Assembly (NCBI GenBank): GCA_026713105.1
Contig: JAPOPC010000115.1
Span: 1-37,716 of the forward strand
Origin: Acidimicrobiaceae bacterium
Lineage (GTDB): Bacteria; Actinomycetota; Acidimicrobiia; Acidimicrobiales; Poriferisodalaceae
Reading direction: 5' to 3'
DNA: 37,716 bases
The notes beneath the pieces are model-generated. The model saw nothing but the letters and a program-made list of their open reading frames with translations. It was not told the origin of the DNA and ran no database searches. A program made the translations under genes and the position numbers. Position 1 is the first letter of the stretch. Every line of letters starts with the position of its first letter. Shown here piece by piece: positions 1-7,497 of the stretch.

Positions 1-359
1 CTGCATTCCTCGAAGAGCGGCTCGAGGCGGAGCCCGCCGGCCCCGGGGAGGGCGGGAAACGCGCCACCCTCGCCCCCGCCGCGGTGTAGCCCGGGGGGGC
101 GCCCGCCCCGCGCCCCCGCCAGCCGCCCAAAACCACTCCCCGCCCCCCCCTCAGGCCGCCCGCCCGACCCGCCCCCTGCGCCCCCCCGGGCCGCTGCGAC
201 CCCCGCCGCCGTTGCCCCCCCCGACCCGCCACATCGGCAGCTCGATGGCCGGTCGGGGCAGCACGCCGGCGGCATCGATGGGGCAGGCGAAGGTGAGCTC
301 GTCGCCGTCATCCCAGCAGCCGGCAGGGTCCGCCTCGAGCCGCTCTTCGAGGAATGCAG
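1..359. repeat. Contig-end inverted repeat with C-rich spacer (probable artefact)
   Basis: Bases 1-31 are a perfect reverse complement of 329-359. The match continues, more and more corrupted, from about 32 to 110 against 328 back to 250. Read in the frame of the neighbouring gene, bases 22 onward give EAEPAG and then a decayed version of the gene's own EADPAG stretch. Bases 60-230 are dominated by runs of C with some G. This looks like a read that folded back on itself, or a low-quality tail kept in the assembly. No reliable gene can be called in 1-220. Confidence 0.75.
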
Positions 360-909
360 GGCTCGGATCACGCCAGACGCGGCAGAGGCGTTGACCCGGC
401 GGAAGTCCGCCTTCTTCAGCGCGCTCGCGAGCGAGCTCACGGTTGCGTCGATCTATCTCGGTGCGGCGCTGCGCCAATGTCGGCAGGCCAATGCGGGCGC
501 GGGCCTCGTCGTCGACGCTGCCGTCGACGGGTGCCAGCGCCAAGTCGCCCAGGTGCGTGGTGACGACGGTCCCGAATTGCTGGGGCCTGCCACTCAGCAG
601 GCTCATCTTGTCGGCGCATTCGGCGAAGACGGCACCGGCGCCCGGCACGCCCTCGCGGTGAGCGCGCGCAGCCAGCTCGCCAGCGATGGAGAACATCTGC
701 GGGCCGCCGTGAACGCTGAGCGCTCGAGCCGCTCGCAGTGCATTCGCTCCCTGGGCCTGTTGCAGTTCGGGCGTGCGCGCCAGCAACTGGACCAGCATCG
801 GAATTTCGGCAGGCTCCGCCATCTCGATCCGGGCCAGCAGGTCGCCGACACCGTCCGCCGCCGAGTCGCCCCCGGCCGTACCCGGGTTCTCCGTGCCCTC
901 GCCGTCCAT
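151..909 (-). CDS. Hypothetical protein, possibly DUF6624-like; C-terminus unreliable
   Basis: The product is an acidic, Ala- and Arg-rich soluble protein with no signal peptide or membrane segment. The stretch FGTVVTTHLGDLALAPVDG followed by RARIGLPTLAQRRTEID resembles the DUF6624 type of uncharacterised protein, but that is a memory-based guess. I place the start at the ATG at 909 because GGAGGG lies five bases before it. An ATG at 1038 would add 43 Pro/Gly/Arg-rich residues. Downstream of about base 222 the frame runs into the C-rich corrupted contig end and encodes Gly/Arg-rich residues, so the true C-terminus and stop are not known. The gene diverges from the enoyl-CoA hydratase. Function unknown. 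Confidence 0.5.
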   Translation of the reverse strand: MDGEGTENPGTAGGDSAADGVGDLLARIEMAEPAEIPMLVQLLARTPELQQAQGANALRAARALSVHGGPQMFSIAGELAARAHREGVPGAGAVFAECADKMSLLSGRPQQFGTVVTTHLGDLALAPVDGSVDDEARARIGLPTLAQRRTEIDRRNRELARERAEEGGLPPGQRLCRVWRDPSPAFLEERLEADPAGCWDDGDELTFACPIDAAGVLPRPAIELPMWRVGGGNGGGGRSGPGGRRGRVGRAA

Positions 910-1070
910 GCCGCCCTCCGACCGAGCCCATGCGTCGGGGATCCGTTTGGTCCCTGGTCGCGCTGCGAGGCTACTGTCGGCACCGGAACCGCTGCCGGGG
1001 CCCTGGCGCCACTGCGGCGGTGTGACCTTCGGGCGCATACCGATGCGCCCGCTTCGATAAAGGAGTTTCG

Positions 1071-1853
1071 GTGAGCGAAGAACCCCTGGTCCTGGTCGAA
1101 CAGCGCGGTTACGTGCAGATCCTCACGTTGAACCGGCCGGATGCGATGAATGCATTCAACATGGCGCTGTCGGAGGCGCTCGGAGAAGCGCTCGACGCCC
1201 TTGATGCCAATCCCGACGTTCGTGTCGGTGTGATCACCGGCGCTGGGCGGGGATTCAGCGCCGGCATGGACCTCAAGGCGTTCGTCAGCGGCGGCGGAAT
1301 CGACGCGATGCCGAACCCGGCCGGACGCGGCTTCGGCGGCATTGCCGAGCGCAGCGCGGCCAAGCCGCTCATCGCCGCCGTGGAGCGTTTCGCCTTGGCG
1401 GGCGGCCTCGAGGTGGCGCTGTCGTGCGATCTCATCGTGGCGTCGGAGGGCACGATGCTCGGCATTCCCGAGGTGGGCGTGGGTCTGTTCGCGGGTGCCG
1501 GCGCGCTGCTGCGCCTGCCGCGCCAGCTTCCTTACAGCCTCGCCATGGAGATGGCGTTGACCGCTGAGCCGATCACCGCCGAAGTTGCCCACGAACACGG
1601 CATGGTCAACCGGGTCTGTCCCAAGGGCGAGGCGGTCAACGTGGCCGTCGAACTCGGCGAGCGCATCGCCCGTAACGCGCCGAAAGGTGTCCGTGCCTCC
1701 AAGGCGCTGATCCGCAACGTGCTGGGCGTGGCCGAGGATGACTTCTGGGCGTTCCAACAGCCGGCGCTCGAGGACGTCTTTGCATCGGCGGACGCCATCG
1801 AAGGAGCTACTGCATTCGCTGAGCGGCGCGATCCGAATTGGGAGGACCGCTGA
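1071..1853 (+). CDS. Enoyl-CoA hydratase/isomerase (crotonase family)
   Basis: This 260-residue protein is the usual length for a crotonase, which hydrates or isomerises 2-enoyl-CoA in beta-oxidation-like pathways in the cytosol. The oxyanion-hole segment is GRGFSAGMDLKAF near residues 60-71. The second conserved block is ALAGGLEVALSCD around 108-120. The two acids that act in hydratases are both present, at Glu114 (GGLE) and Glu134 (IPEVG), so hydratase activity is more likely than a pure isomerase. The GTG start at 1071 is fixed by AAAGGAG seven bases upstream. The gene overlaps the following methyltransferase, so the two are probably co-expressed. The acyl-CoA substrate cannot be told from sequence. 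Confidence 0.9.
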   Translation: MSEEPLVLVEQRGYVQILTLNRPDAMNAFNMALSEALGEALDALDANPDVRVGVITGAGRGFSAGMDLKAFVSGGGIDAMPNPAGRGFGGIAERSAAKPLIAAVERFALAGGLEVALSCDLIVASEGTMLGIPEVGVGLFAGAGALLRLPRQLPYSLAMEMALTAEPITAEVAHEHGMVNRVCPKGEAVNVAVELGERIARNAPKGVRASKALIRNVLGVAEDDFWAFQQPALEDVFASADAIEGATAFAERRDPNWEDR

Positions 1854-2446
1854 GCCGCTGGGCCGAACGCGGCGACATTCCCCGCGGTGCCGCGTACGAC
1901 GACCGCTGGGCACGCAAGGCAGCGCGCGGCGAATCCGTCCATGGCGAGGCTGACCTGGTCGACTCGCTGACGCCGCGAGGCGGCAGCGTGCTCGATGCCG
2001 GCTGCGGGACCGGCCGCGTGGCCATTGAGCTGGCCCAGCGCGGCTTCGACGTGGTCGGCGTCGATCTCGACCCCGGGATGCTCGACCTGGCGAGGGACAA
2101 GGCGCCCGGCTTGCCATGGATCGAGGGCGATCTTGCTGGCACGGTCGTCGCAGACGAAGCCGGAGAGCGGCGCAGTTTTGATGCTGTCGTTGCCGCGGGC
2201 AACGTGATGATCTTCCTCGAACGCGGCACTGAAGCCGCAGTCGTTGCCAACATCGCAGCACACCTGCACGCGGGCGGCGTGCTCGTGGCGGGCTTCCAGC
2301 TCAGCGACGGGTACATGCAGTTGCACGTATACGACGCACTCGCCGAACGCAACGGTCTGGAACTCGAAGCCCGCTTCTCGACGTGGGAAGGCGCCCCGTT
2401 CGACGGCGGCGACTACGCCGTCTCGGTTCACCGCCGCAACATCTGA
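1838..2446 (+). CDS. Class I SAM-dependent methyltransferase
   Basis: The product, about 200 residues, has the Rossmann-type SAM fold. Motif I is VLDAGCGTGR at residues 51-60. An acidic ribose-binding end of strand 2 follows at VVGVDLDPGMLDLAR (about 72-86), and motif IV is near VVAAGNVMIFL. The target is unknown; small molecules are typical for Methyltransf_11/25-type proteins. The start is uncertain. TTG at 1838 gives the longest frame, but a GGGAGGA ribosome site sits at 1839-1845, after that codon. It points instead to the in-frame CTG at 1850, whose last two bases overlap the TGA stop of the hydratase in a CTGA arrangement. Either way the gene is translationally coupled to the hydratase. 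Confidence 0.85.
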   Translation: MGGPLSRWAERGDIPRGAAYDDRWARKAARGESVHGEADLVDSLTPRGGSVLDAGCGTGRVAIELAQRGFDVVGVDLDPGMLDLARDKAPGLPWIEGDLAGTVVADEAGERRSFDAVVAAGNVMIFLERGTEAAVVANIAAHLHAGGVLVAGFQLSDGYMQLHVYDALAERNGLELEARFSTWEGAPFDGGDYAVSVHRRNI

Positions 2447-2635
2447 ACACGAGACGCCCGAACGCCAGGCGCTGGTGCGAGCCGCATAAGAGGAAGCGCC
2501 AATAGGTGAACCATTCCGTTGTCGCACCAGTCGTTTCCCGCTCTTGTTCGCTGTCGCTCACGGGCCGCTCGGGCCACGGCTTCGCCTGTCGGCTCAGCCT
2601 CTCAGCGACACGCACTGACTGTCATGCAGCGACGG
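2447..2635. other. Intergenic space between two convergent genes
   Basis: These 189 bases separate the plus-strand methyltransferase from the minus-strand HxlR regulator. Both genes end here. I see no T-tailed hairpin and no convincing gene. A minus-strand frame is open through it, but nothing in its translation is recognisable. Confidence 0.4.
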
Positions 2636-2980
2636 TCAGGCGTTTGCCTGGGCCGGGCGGCGAGGGGCCCACTTCTGTCCCCAGTTCTCCAGCGCTCCCA
2701 GAACCGGCTTGAAGTCCAGAGCGGCCTCGGTGGGGATGTACTCGAAGCGAGGCGGGCGTTCTGAATACTGGCGCCGTTCGAGCAGACCGCTCTCGACGAG
2801 GTGGCTGAGTCGACTGGTCAGCACCGTGGGGGCGATGCCGAGATTGTTCTGGATGTCATCGAAACGGGAGAGCCCCAAGAGCACGGTGTCGCGCAGGATC
2901 AGCGGGGTCCACCACTCGCCCACGAGCTCAAGCGACTGCGCGATCGGACACGCCATGTGCCCGAAACTCTTGCGTTTCAT
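2636..2980 (-). CDS. HxlR-family winged-helix transcriptional regulator
   Basis: This 114-residue protein matches the HxlR family in length and order. The Cys-containing N-terminal signature CPIAQSLELVGEWWTPLILR spans residues 11-30. The recognition-helix region FDDIQNNLGIAPTVLTSRLS follows, and the wing is LLERRQYSERPPRFEY. Family members bind palindromic operators and often control a divergent gene; some sense reactive electrophiles through the conserved Cys. It is divergent from the LLM oxidoreductase with 53 bases between, so that gene is the likely target. I use the ATG at 2980 because a TACCTT -10 box lies six bases upstream, giving a leaderless start. The longer frame to 3034 would overlap the neighbour's start. 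Confidence 0.9.
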   Translation of the reverse strand: MKRKSFGHMACPIAQSLELVGEWWTPLILRDTVLLGLSRFDDIQNNLGIAPTVLTSRLSHLVESGLLERRQYSERPPRFEYIPTEAALDFKPVLGALENWGQKWAPRRPAQANA

Positions 2981-2986
2981 AGATTC

Positions 2987-2994
2987 AAGGTACC
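2987..2994 (-). promoter_or_regulatory. Leaderless -10 box of the HxlR gene and GGTACC palindrome
   Basis: Read on the minus strand, TACCTT (2992 to 2987) is followed by six bases and the ATG at 2980. It overlaps the perfect palindrome GGTACC at 2989-2994, a plausible half of an autoregulatory operator shared with the divergent LLM gene. No -35 box is evident. Confidence 0.45.
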
Positions 2995-3033
2995 AAATGT
3001 CGGGGTTCAGGCGGCCGAGCGAGAGGAAAACCA

Positions 3034-3954
3034 ATGAGAGTCGGAACGATGCTGTCGATGCCGGGTGATGTGGTCGGCACCGATGTGCTGATCGAGCGTG
3101 CAGTCAACGCGGAGGCTTCGGGCTTCGCGTCTGCGTGGCTTCCGCAGGTCGGAACAGTCGATGCGCTGACTGCGCTGGCGCTTGCCGGCCATGAGACGTC
3201 GAGCATCGAACTCGGCACGGCGGTGGTGCCGACGTACCCGCGCCATCCCGTGATGCTGGCCGAGCAGGCACTGACGGTGCAGAACGCCGCTGGCAACCGG
3301 CTGGCGCTCGGCATCGGGCTCAGCCACCGCTTCTTCATCGAGAACAGCCTCGGCCTCGACTACTCGAAGCCCATTCCGCACACCCGCGAGTACCTGACGA
3401 TTCTCAATGCGTTGCTCGCTGGTGAGGCTGTGGAGCATCGAGGCGACGAGTACAGCGTGAAGGCGGAGGTCAACGTGGTCGATGCTGCCAAACCGCCAGT
3501 TCTGGTAGCTGCGCTCGGCCCGGCGATGCTGCGCCTGTGCGGGCGGCTCGCTGACGGGACGATCACGTGGATGGGCGGCATCGAGTACTTGGGTGAGGTG
3601 GCGATCCCCACGATGAGTGCTGCTGCGGAGTCCGCTGGTCGACCTGCGCCGCGCTTCGTAGCCATGGTGCCGGTGCTGTTGTGCGATGACGCCGATGCGG
3701 GACGCGAAGCGGTCAACAAGGCGTTCTTCATGTACGGGCGCATTCCGAGCTACCGGGCCACGCTCGATCGGGGTGGAGCGGAACTGCCCGCAGATGTAGC
3801 CGTGATCGGCAATGCCGACGAGGTCGAGTCGGGTGTGGCGGCGTTCTCCGAGGTCGGCGTCACCGATTTCGCCGCCGTGGTGCCGCCGTCGACGCCGACT
3901 ACCGAGGCCACCGGGGAGCTGCTGGCGAGCTTGGCCGCGGCGCACAATCGCTAG
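3034..3954 (+). CDS. LLM class (probably F420-dependent) flavin oxidoreductase
   Basis: The 306-residue protein has the TIM-barrel features of the bacterial luciferase-like family. The N-terminal strand MRVGTMLSMPGD leads into AEASGFASAWLPQ (about 26-38). ELGTAVVPTYPRHPVMLAEQA lies near 67-87, and the LALGIGLSH loop near 94-102. VLVAALGPAMLRLCGRLADG follows in the middle of the chain. Such proteins use F420H2 or FMN to reduce or oxygenate small organic substrates. The pattern looks like the F420-dependent branch common in actinobacteria, but cofactor and substrate are inferred. AGAGGA nine bases before the ATG supports the start. It is probably controlled by the divergent HxlR regulator. Its end overlaps the convergent MFS gene by four bases. 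Confidence 0.85.
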   Translation: MRVGTMLSMPGDVVGTDVLIERAVNAEASGFASAWLPQVGTVDALTALALAGHETSSIELGTAVVPTYPRHPVMLAEQALTVQNAAGNRLALGIGLSHRFFIENSLGLDYSKPIPHTREYLTILNALLAGEAVEHRGDEYSVKAEVNVVDAAKPPVLVAALGPAMLRLCGRLADGTITWMGGIEYLGEVAIPTMSAAAESAGRPAPRFVAMVPVLLCDDADAGREAVNKAFFMYGRIPSYRATLDRGGAELPADVAVIGNADEVESGVAAFSEVGVTDFAAVVPPSTPTTEATGELLASLAAAHNR

Positions 3955-5354
3955 GCAGCCGAGGGCCGAGCCGGGAGCCGGGTGGCCACCAGGCTCGCCA
4001 AGGCTGCGGCGGATCCGAGGTAGGCGAACGCCCAGCGGAAGGTGCTGATCGTGGGCTCGCCCGACGCGCTGGTACTGAGGACCGCTACCAGGATGGCGAC
4101 GCCGATTGCCCCAGCGAGCTGGCGTGCTGTCTGGGCGACCGCACCGGCGACGCTGAAGTGCGCAGGGTTGACCTCGGAGACCGCCGCCCCGTTCAGGATG
4201 GCTGGGCCGGCGCCGATGCCGGCTCCCAGCAGCAGCAGAGCTGGGAGCACATCGAACAGGTAGTGCGGATCCGGTCCCGCTCGCACGCAAAGCCACAGCG
4301 CACCCAGGGTGAACAGCAGCAATCCGGGGATCACGACGGCGCGGAATCCGAAACGATCCGCAAGCGGCCCGCTCACATTTGCGGAGATCAAGGCCGTGAC
4401 CGGCAGCGTGACGATCGCGACGCCCACGGTCACGGTGGAGTATCCGGCAATCTCGGTGAAGTAGAGCACCATGGCCAGCAGCGACGCGAAGAAGCCGAGA
4501 CCGAACAGGAAGAGCGACGTGAACGCGATGCGGAACGATGAGACGGCCAGCAGCGCTCGCGGCACGATGGGCGCCGGATGCCGAGCGGAGCGTCGGGCGA
4601 CGGCGACGATCGACGCCGCGCACATCACCAGCAAGCCGAGCACCGCCGGTGAGGCCCATCCCCATTCCTGTCCCTGAACGATTGCCAGCGCAAGGCCGCC
4701 TGTCGCGCCGCCGAGCAGCGCCGCTCCGACGAGGTCAGGGGTACCGGCTTCGGGTTGACGCACGCTCTCGGTCAGCACTCTGATGCCCCAAACCAGCGCA
4801 ACGATGGCCACAGGGACATTCAGGGCGTAGGCCCAACGCCAAGAGCCGTATTCGATCAGAAGGCCACCGACGACGGGACCAACCGCGGTCGACAGCGCGA
4901 GCGTCGAGCTCCAGACCGCAACCGCAGTGCCGCGCCGTTCGATCGGCCACGCGGCGACCGCGAGCCCGAGCGATGCCGGGGCCATCATCGCTGCGCCGAC
5001 TCCTTGCAGCCCGCGCATCACGATGAGTATCGGCAGCGAGGGTGCGAGAGCGGCCAATCCGGCGCCGACCACGAAGCAGGTGATGCCGATGTTGAGCATT
5101 CGCAGACGGCCGAACCGATCGGCCCAGCGTCCGGCCACGACCAGGAAGCCTGCGAAGCTGACCATGTAGAAGGTCAGCACCCATGAGGTGTCAGCGGTGC
5201 TGGCGCTGATGAACTCCCGACCGATGTCAGGAACGGCGACATTGGTGATCGACAGGTCGAGCCCCACCACGAAGTTGGTGAGCGCTGTCGCGCCGAGCAC
5301 CTTCCATGCTTGCCGCGAGACACGGGCAGTGGTCGGGGGAGTGACTTGTCTCAC
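3951..5354 (-). CDS. MFS transporter, DHA2 (EmrB/QacA-like) type
   Basis: The product, about 467 residues, has many hydrophobic spans, consistent with the 14-helix DHA2 group of proton-driven drug or metabolite exporters in the inner membrane. The first helix carries LDLSITNVAVPDIG, typical of EmrB/QacA proteins. Motif A is GRWADRFGRLRM between helices 2 and 3. Motif C is LSTAVGPVVGGLLIEYGSW at the end of helix 5, the antiporter signature. I take the GTG at 5354 as the start because TAGAGT lies seven bases upstream (leaderless); the GTG at 5363 overlaps that box and adds three residues. The gene is convergent with the LLM oxidoreductase and overlaps its end. Substrate unknown. Confidence 0.9.
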   Translation of the reverse strand: MRQVTPPTTARVSRQAWKVLGATALTNFVVGLDLSITNVAVPDIGREFISASTADTSWVLTFYMVSFAGFLVVAGRWADRFGRLRMLNIGITCFVVGAGLAALAPSLPILIVMRGLQGVGAAMMAPASLGLAVAAWPIERRGTAVAVWSSTLALSTAVGPVVGGLLIEYGSWRWAYALNVPVAIVALVWGIRVLTESVRQPEAGTPDLVGAALLGGATGGLALAIVQGQEWGWASPAVLGLLVMCAASIVAVARRSARHPAPIVPRALLAVSSFRIAFTSLFLFGLGFFASLLAMVLYFTEIAGYSTVTVGVAIVTLPVTALISANVSGPLADRFGFRAVVIPGLLLFTLGALWLCVRAGPDPHYLFDVLPALLLLGAGIGAGPAILNGAAVSEVNPAHFSVAGAVAQTARQLAGAIGVAILVAVLSTSASGEPTISTFRWAFAYLGSAAALASLVATRLPARPSAA

Positions 5355-5361
5355 GATAGTC

Positions 5362-5367
5362 ACTCTA
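5362..5367 (-). promoter_or_regulatory. Leaderless -10 box of the MFS gene
   Basis: On the minus strand TAGAGT is followed by seven bases and the GTG at 5354. No Shine-Dalgarno sequence is present, so this is read as a leaderless promoter. It decides between the two GTG start choices. Confidence 0.45.
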
Positions 5368-5411
5368 GCGAAGAAGGAGCCTGACGGCTCGTGGTCGCAA
5401 TGGCGACGGGA

Positions 5412-5714
5412 TCAGTCGGTGGGAAGGCGCGCGAGGAGCTCGATCTTGCGCTCCTCGTATTCGTCGAAGCTGATCTCGTCGTTGTCGAACTGGTTCTGAA
5501 CCTCTTCGACCAGGCGAATCAGGTCCGCCGCCGACAGTTCCTCATCGAGGTTGCCGTCGAGCACGGCGCCAGTGCCATCGGGCTCGTCCGTCTCGGCGAC
5601 CAGCGGTCCGCTCTGGGGGATCTTGCCCATGCGCTTGGCGCGCTTGGCCTCGGCCTTTGCCTTCTTGGCCCGGTCCCTCTGCAGTTTCTCGAACGTCGTG
5701 CGACCAGCAGCCAT
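5412..5714 (-). CDS. Small conserved-looking protein, basic N-terminus and acidic SHOCT-like tail
   Basis: The 100-residue protein has two halves. Residues 8-32 are Lys/Arg/Ala-rich and probably helical (FEKLQRDRAKKAKAEAKRAK). Residues 60-97 are acidic and predicted helical, ending in NDEISFDEYEERKIELLARL, which recalls the SHOCT oligomerisation motif seen at the C-terminus of many bacterial proteins. There is no membrane segment. GAGGTGAT four bases before the ATG gives a clear ribosome site and fixes the start. It stands alone between the MFS gene and the acyl-CoA ligase on the same strand. A nucleic-acid-binding or scaffold role would fit the charge pattern, but function is unknown. Confidence 0.75.
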   Translation of the reverse strand: MAAGRTTFEKLQRDRAKKAKAEAKRAKRMGKIPQSGPLVAETDEPDGTGAVLDGNLDEELSAADLIRLVEEVQNQFDNDEISFDEYEERKIELLARLPTD

Positions 5715-5786
5715 GACATCACCTCGCCCCTCTCCAGCGACCGATGCTACTGGGGGCCTGCCTGACTCCCGCCGCAGCTCAGCGGT

Positions 5787-7460
5787 TCAGATCGAGGACC
5801 AAGCGTGGCCCGCATAGCGGGCGCGGAGCAGCTTCTTGTCGATCTTGCCGGTGCCCGTCAACGGAATCTCGTCCGCGACGACGATGTCGTCGGGCAGCCA
5901 CCACGACGCCACACGCGGTCGGATCGCATCCACGACGGCGTCGGCGTCGAGCACCGCGCCGTCGGCCAGCTCGACGACGAGCAGGGGACGTTCGCCCCAG
6001 CGTTCGTGCGGCAGGCCGATGACCGCGGCGGCCGCGACGCCCGGCGCAGCGAGGGCGGCGTTCTCCAGCTCGATCGAGCTGATCCACTCGCCGCCGCTCT
6101 TGATCACATCCTTGGAGCGGTCGGTCAGTGTCAGGTAGCCCTCTGGGTCCAATGCGCCGACGTCGCCAGTTCGCAGCCAGCCGCCGTCGGTGGACGGCAG
6201 GTGCCCCTCGGCGAATGCGCCGGGCTCTGCAAGCTCGCCGAGGTAGTACGCGCCGCACATCCATGGACCGCGTGCCTGTATCTCGCCGACACTGCGACCG
6301 TCATGTGGCAAGGCTTTGCCCTGCTCGTCGACCACCCGCAGTTCGATGCCGTACAGCTCGCGGCCGGCCTTCGCCTGGCGGGCTCGCTGATCGTCACGGC
6401 TGGCGCGCTGGACTCGATGGGTGAAGCGCCCCGAGGTGCCCTGGGTCATCTCGGTCATGCCCCAGACATGGCTGACCGTGACGCCGTAGTCGTCTTCGAG
6501 CGTGTCGGTGAGCACCCGGGGCGCGGCGGCGCCGCCGACCGCGACCTTCTCCAGGGACGGCACGGTGCGACCGGTGGCCTGCAGGTACTGCACGACGCCC
6601 AGCCAGATCGTGGGAACCCCAGCCGAGAACGTGACGTCTTCGGCTTCGATCAGGTCGACGAGCGCTTCTGGGTCCAGGTTGGGTCCGGGCAGCACGAGCT
6701 TCGCGCCGCTCATTGCCGTGGCGAACGGCAGCGCCCAGCCGTTCACGTGGAACATCGGAACGGCGCCGAGCACCGCGTGGCCCGAGTGGATGTCGTGCCC
6801 GTCCCCGGTGCAGCAGGCCCACGTCTGCAGCACGATCGAGCGGTGGCTTTGCAGGACGCCCTTGGGGTTGCCGGTCGTGCCCGACGTGTAGCAGAGCGTG
6901 GCGGCCGAGCGCTCGTCGAATTCGGGCCACGCGGCGGGTCCCGCGGTGCCCCCAATCCAGTCCTCATATGCGATCTCGCCGGGCAGGCCCGCGGGCGTGT
7001 CCAGCCGGCCGAGCACCACCCAGCGGCGAACCGAGGGCGTGCGTGCAGCCAGGCGGACTGCAATGTCGATGAACGACGGGTCGACCAGCACGATGCTGTC
7101 GGCGGCGTCGTTGAGGATGTATGCCAGTTGGTCGTCGTGAAGCCGTGGGTTGACGGTGTGCAGCACGGCGCCGATCCCGGTGATGCCGTAGTAGGCCTCG
7201 AGATGGCGGTGGTCGTTCCAGGCGATGGTGGCCACCCGCTCGCCAGGATCGATGCCGTCGGCGGTCAGGGCGGCTGACAGCAGGCGCGCTCGCTTGCCGA
7301 CCTCGCCCCAAGTGCTGCGCGTGGTGACGCCGGCTGAGTCCACAGCCACGACATCGGTGCCGGCATGGCTGCGCGCCGCATAGGAGATGAGGGTCGAGAC
7401 CAGCAACGGCCGGTCCATCGTGTTGCCGAACAGGGCCGGCTCGGCGGGCTCCGCGGACAT
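5787..7460 (-). CDS. Acyl-CoA synthetase (AMP-dependent ligase, FadD-like)
   Basis: This 557-residue ANL-family enzyme activates a carboxylic acid with ATP and joins it to CoA in the cytosol. The P-loop-like motif is YTSGTTGNPKGVLQSHRS at about residues 191-208. The A5 region is YGVTVSHVWGMTEMTQGTSG, the hinge region A8 is GYLTLTDRSKDVIKSGGEWI, and the catalytic Lys is in PLTGTGKIDKK near the C-terminus. All key residues are present. The opening MDRPLLVSTLI resembles medium- to long-chain acyl-CoA ligases. The frame is open to 7631, but that would run through the epoxide hydrolase gene, so I use the ATG at 7460. It follows the hydrolase by 37 bases and is probably co-transcribed. Substrate unknown. 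Confidence 0.9.
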   Translation of the reverse strand: MSAEPAEPALFGNTMDRPLLVSTLISYAARSHAGTDVVAVDSAGVTTRSTWGEVGKRARLLSAALTADGIDPGERVATIAWNDHRHLEAYYGITGIGAVLHTVNPRLHDDQLAYILNDAADSIVLVDPSFIDIAVRLAARTPSVRRWVVLGRLDTPAGLPGEIAYEDWIGGTAGPAAWPEFDERSAATLCYTSGTTGNPKGVLQSHRSIVLQTWACCTGDGHDIHSGHAVLGAVPMFHVNGWALPFATAMSGAKLVLPGPNLDPEALVDLIEAEDVTFSAGVPTIWLGVVQYLQATGRTVPSLEKVAVGGAAAPRVLTDTLEDDYGVTVSHVWGMTEMTQGTSGRFTHRVQRASRDDQRARQAKAGRELYGIELRVVDEQGKALPHDGRSVGEIQARGPWMCGAYYLGELAEPGAFAEGHLPSTDGGWLRTGDVGALDPEGYLTLTDRSKDVIKSGGEWISSIELENAALAAPGVAAAAVIGLPHERWGERPLLVVELADGAVLDADAVVDAIRPRVASWWLPDDIVVADEIPLTGTGKIDKKLLRARYAGHAWSSI

Positions 7461-7497
7461 CAGCGGCGACGTTTCGCCGGCCTCAGCGCGCCGCAGC

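Noticed and set aside
1..359. Transposon terminal inverted repeats at the left end
   Set aside because: The right arm lies inside a coding frame, the left arm is a decaying copy of it, and the spacer is low-quality C-rich sequence.
603..2261. Long minus-strand open frame of 552 codons across the hydratase and methyltransferase
   Set aside because: It is antisense to two well-supported genes, has Arg/Ser/Pro-rich composition and no recognisable motif; such shadows are common in GC-rich DNA.
3007..4665. Long minus-strand open frame overlapping the LLM and MFS genes
   Set aside because: Its Arg/His-rich translation is a frame shadow of the MFS gene and of the antisense of the LLM gene.
5805..7277. 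490-codon plus-strand frame opposite the acyl-CoA ligase
   Set aside because: It is fully antisense to a ligase with all its motifs intact; no domain is visible.
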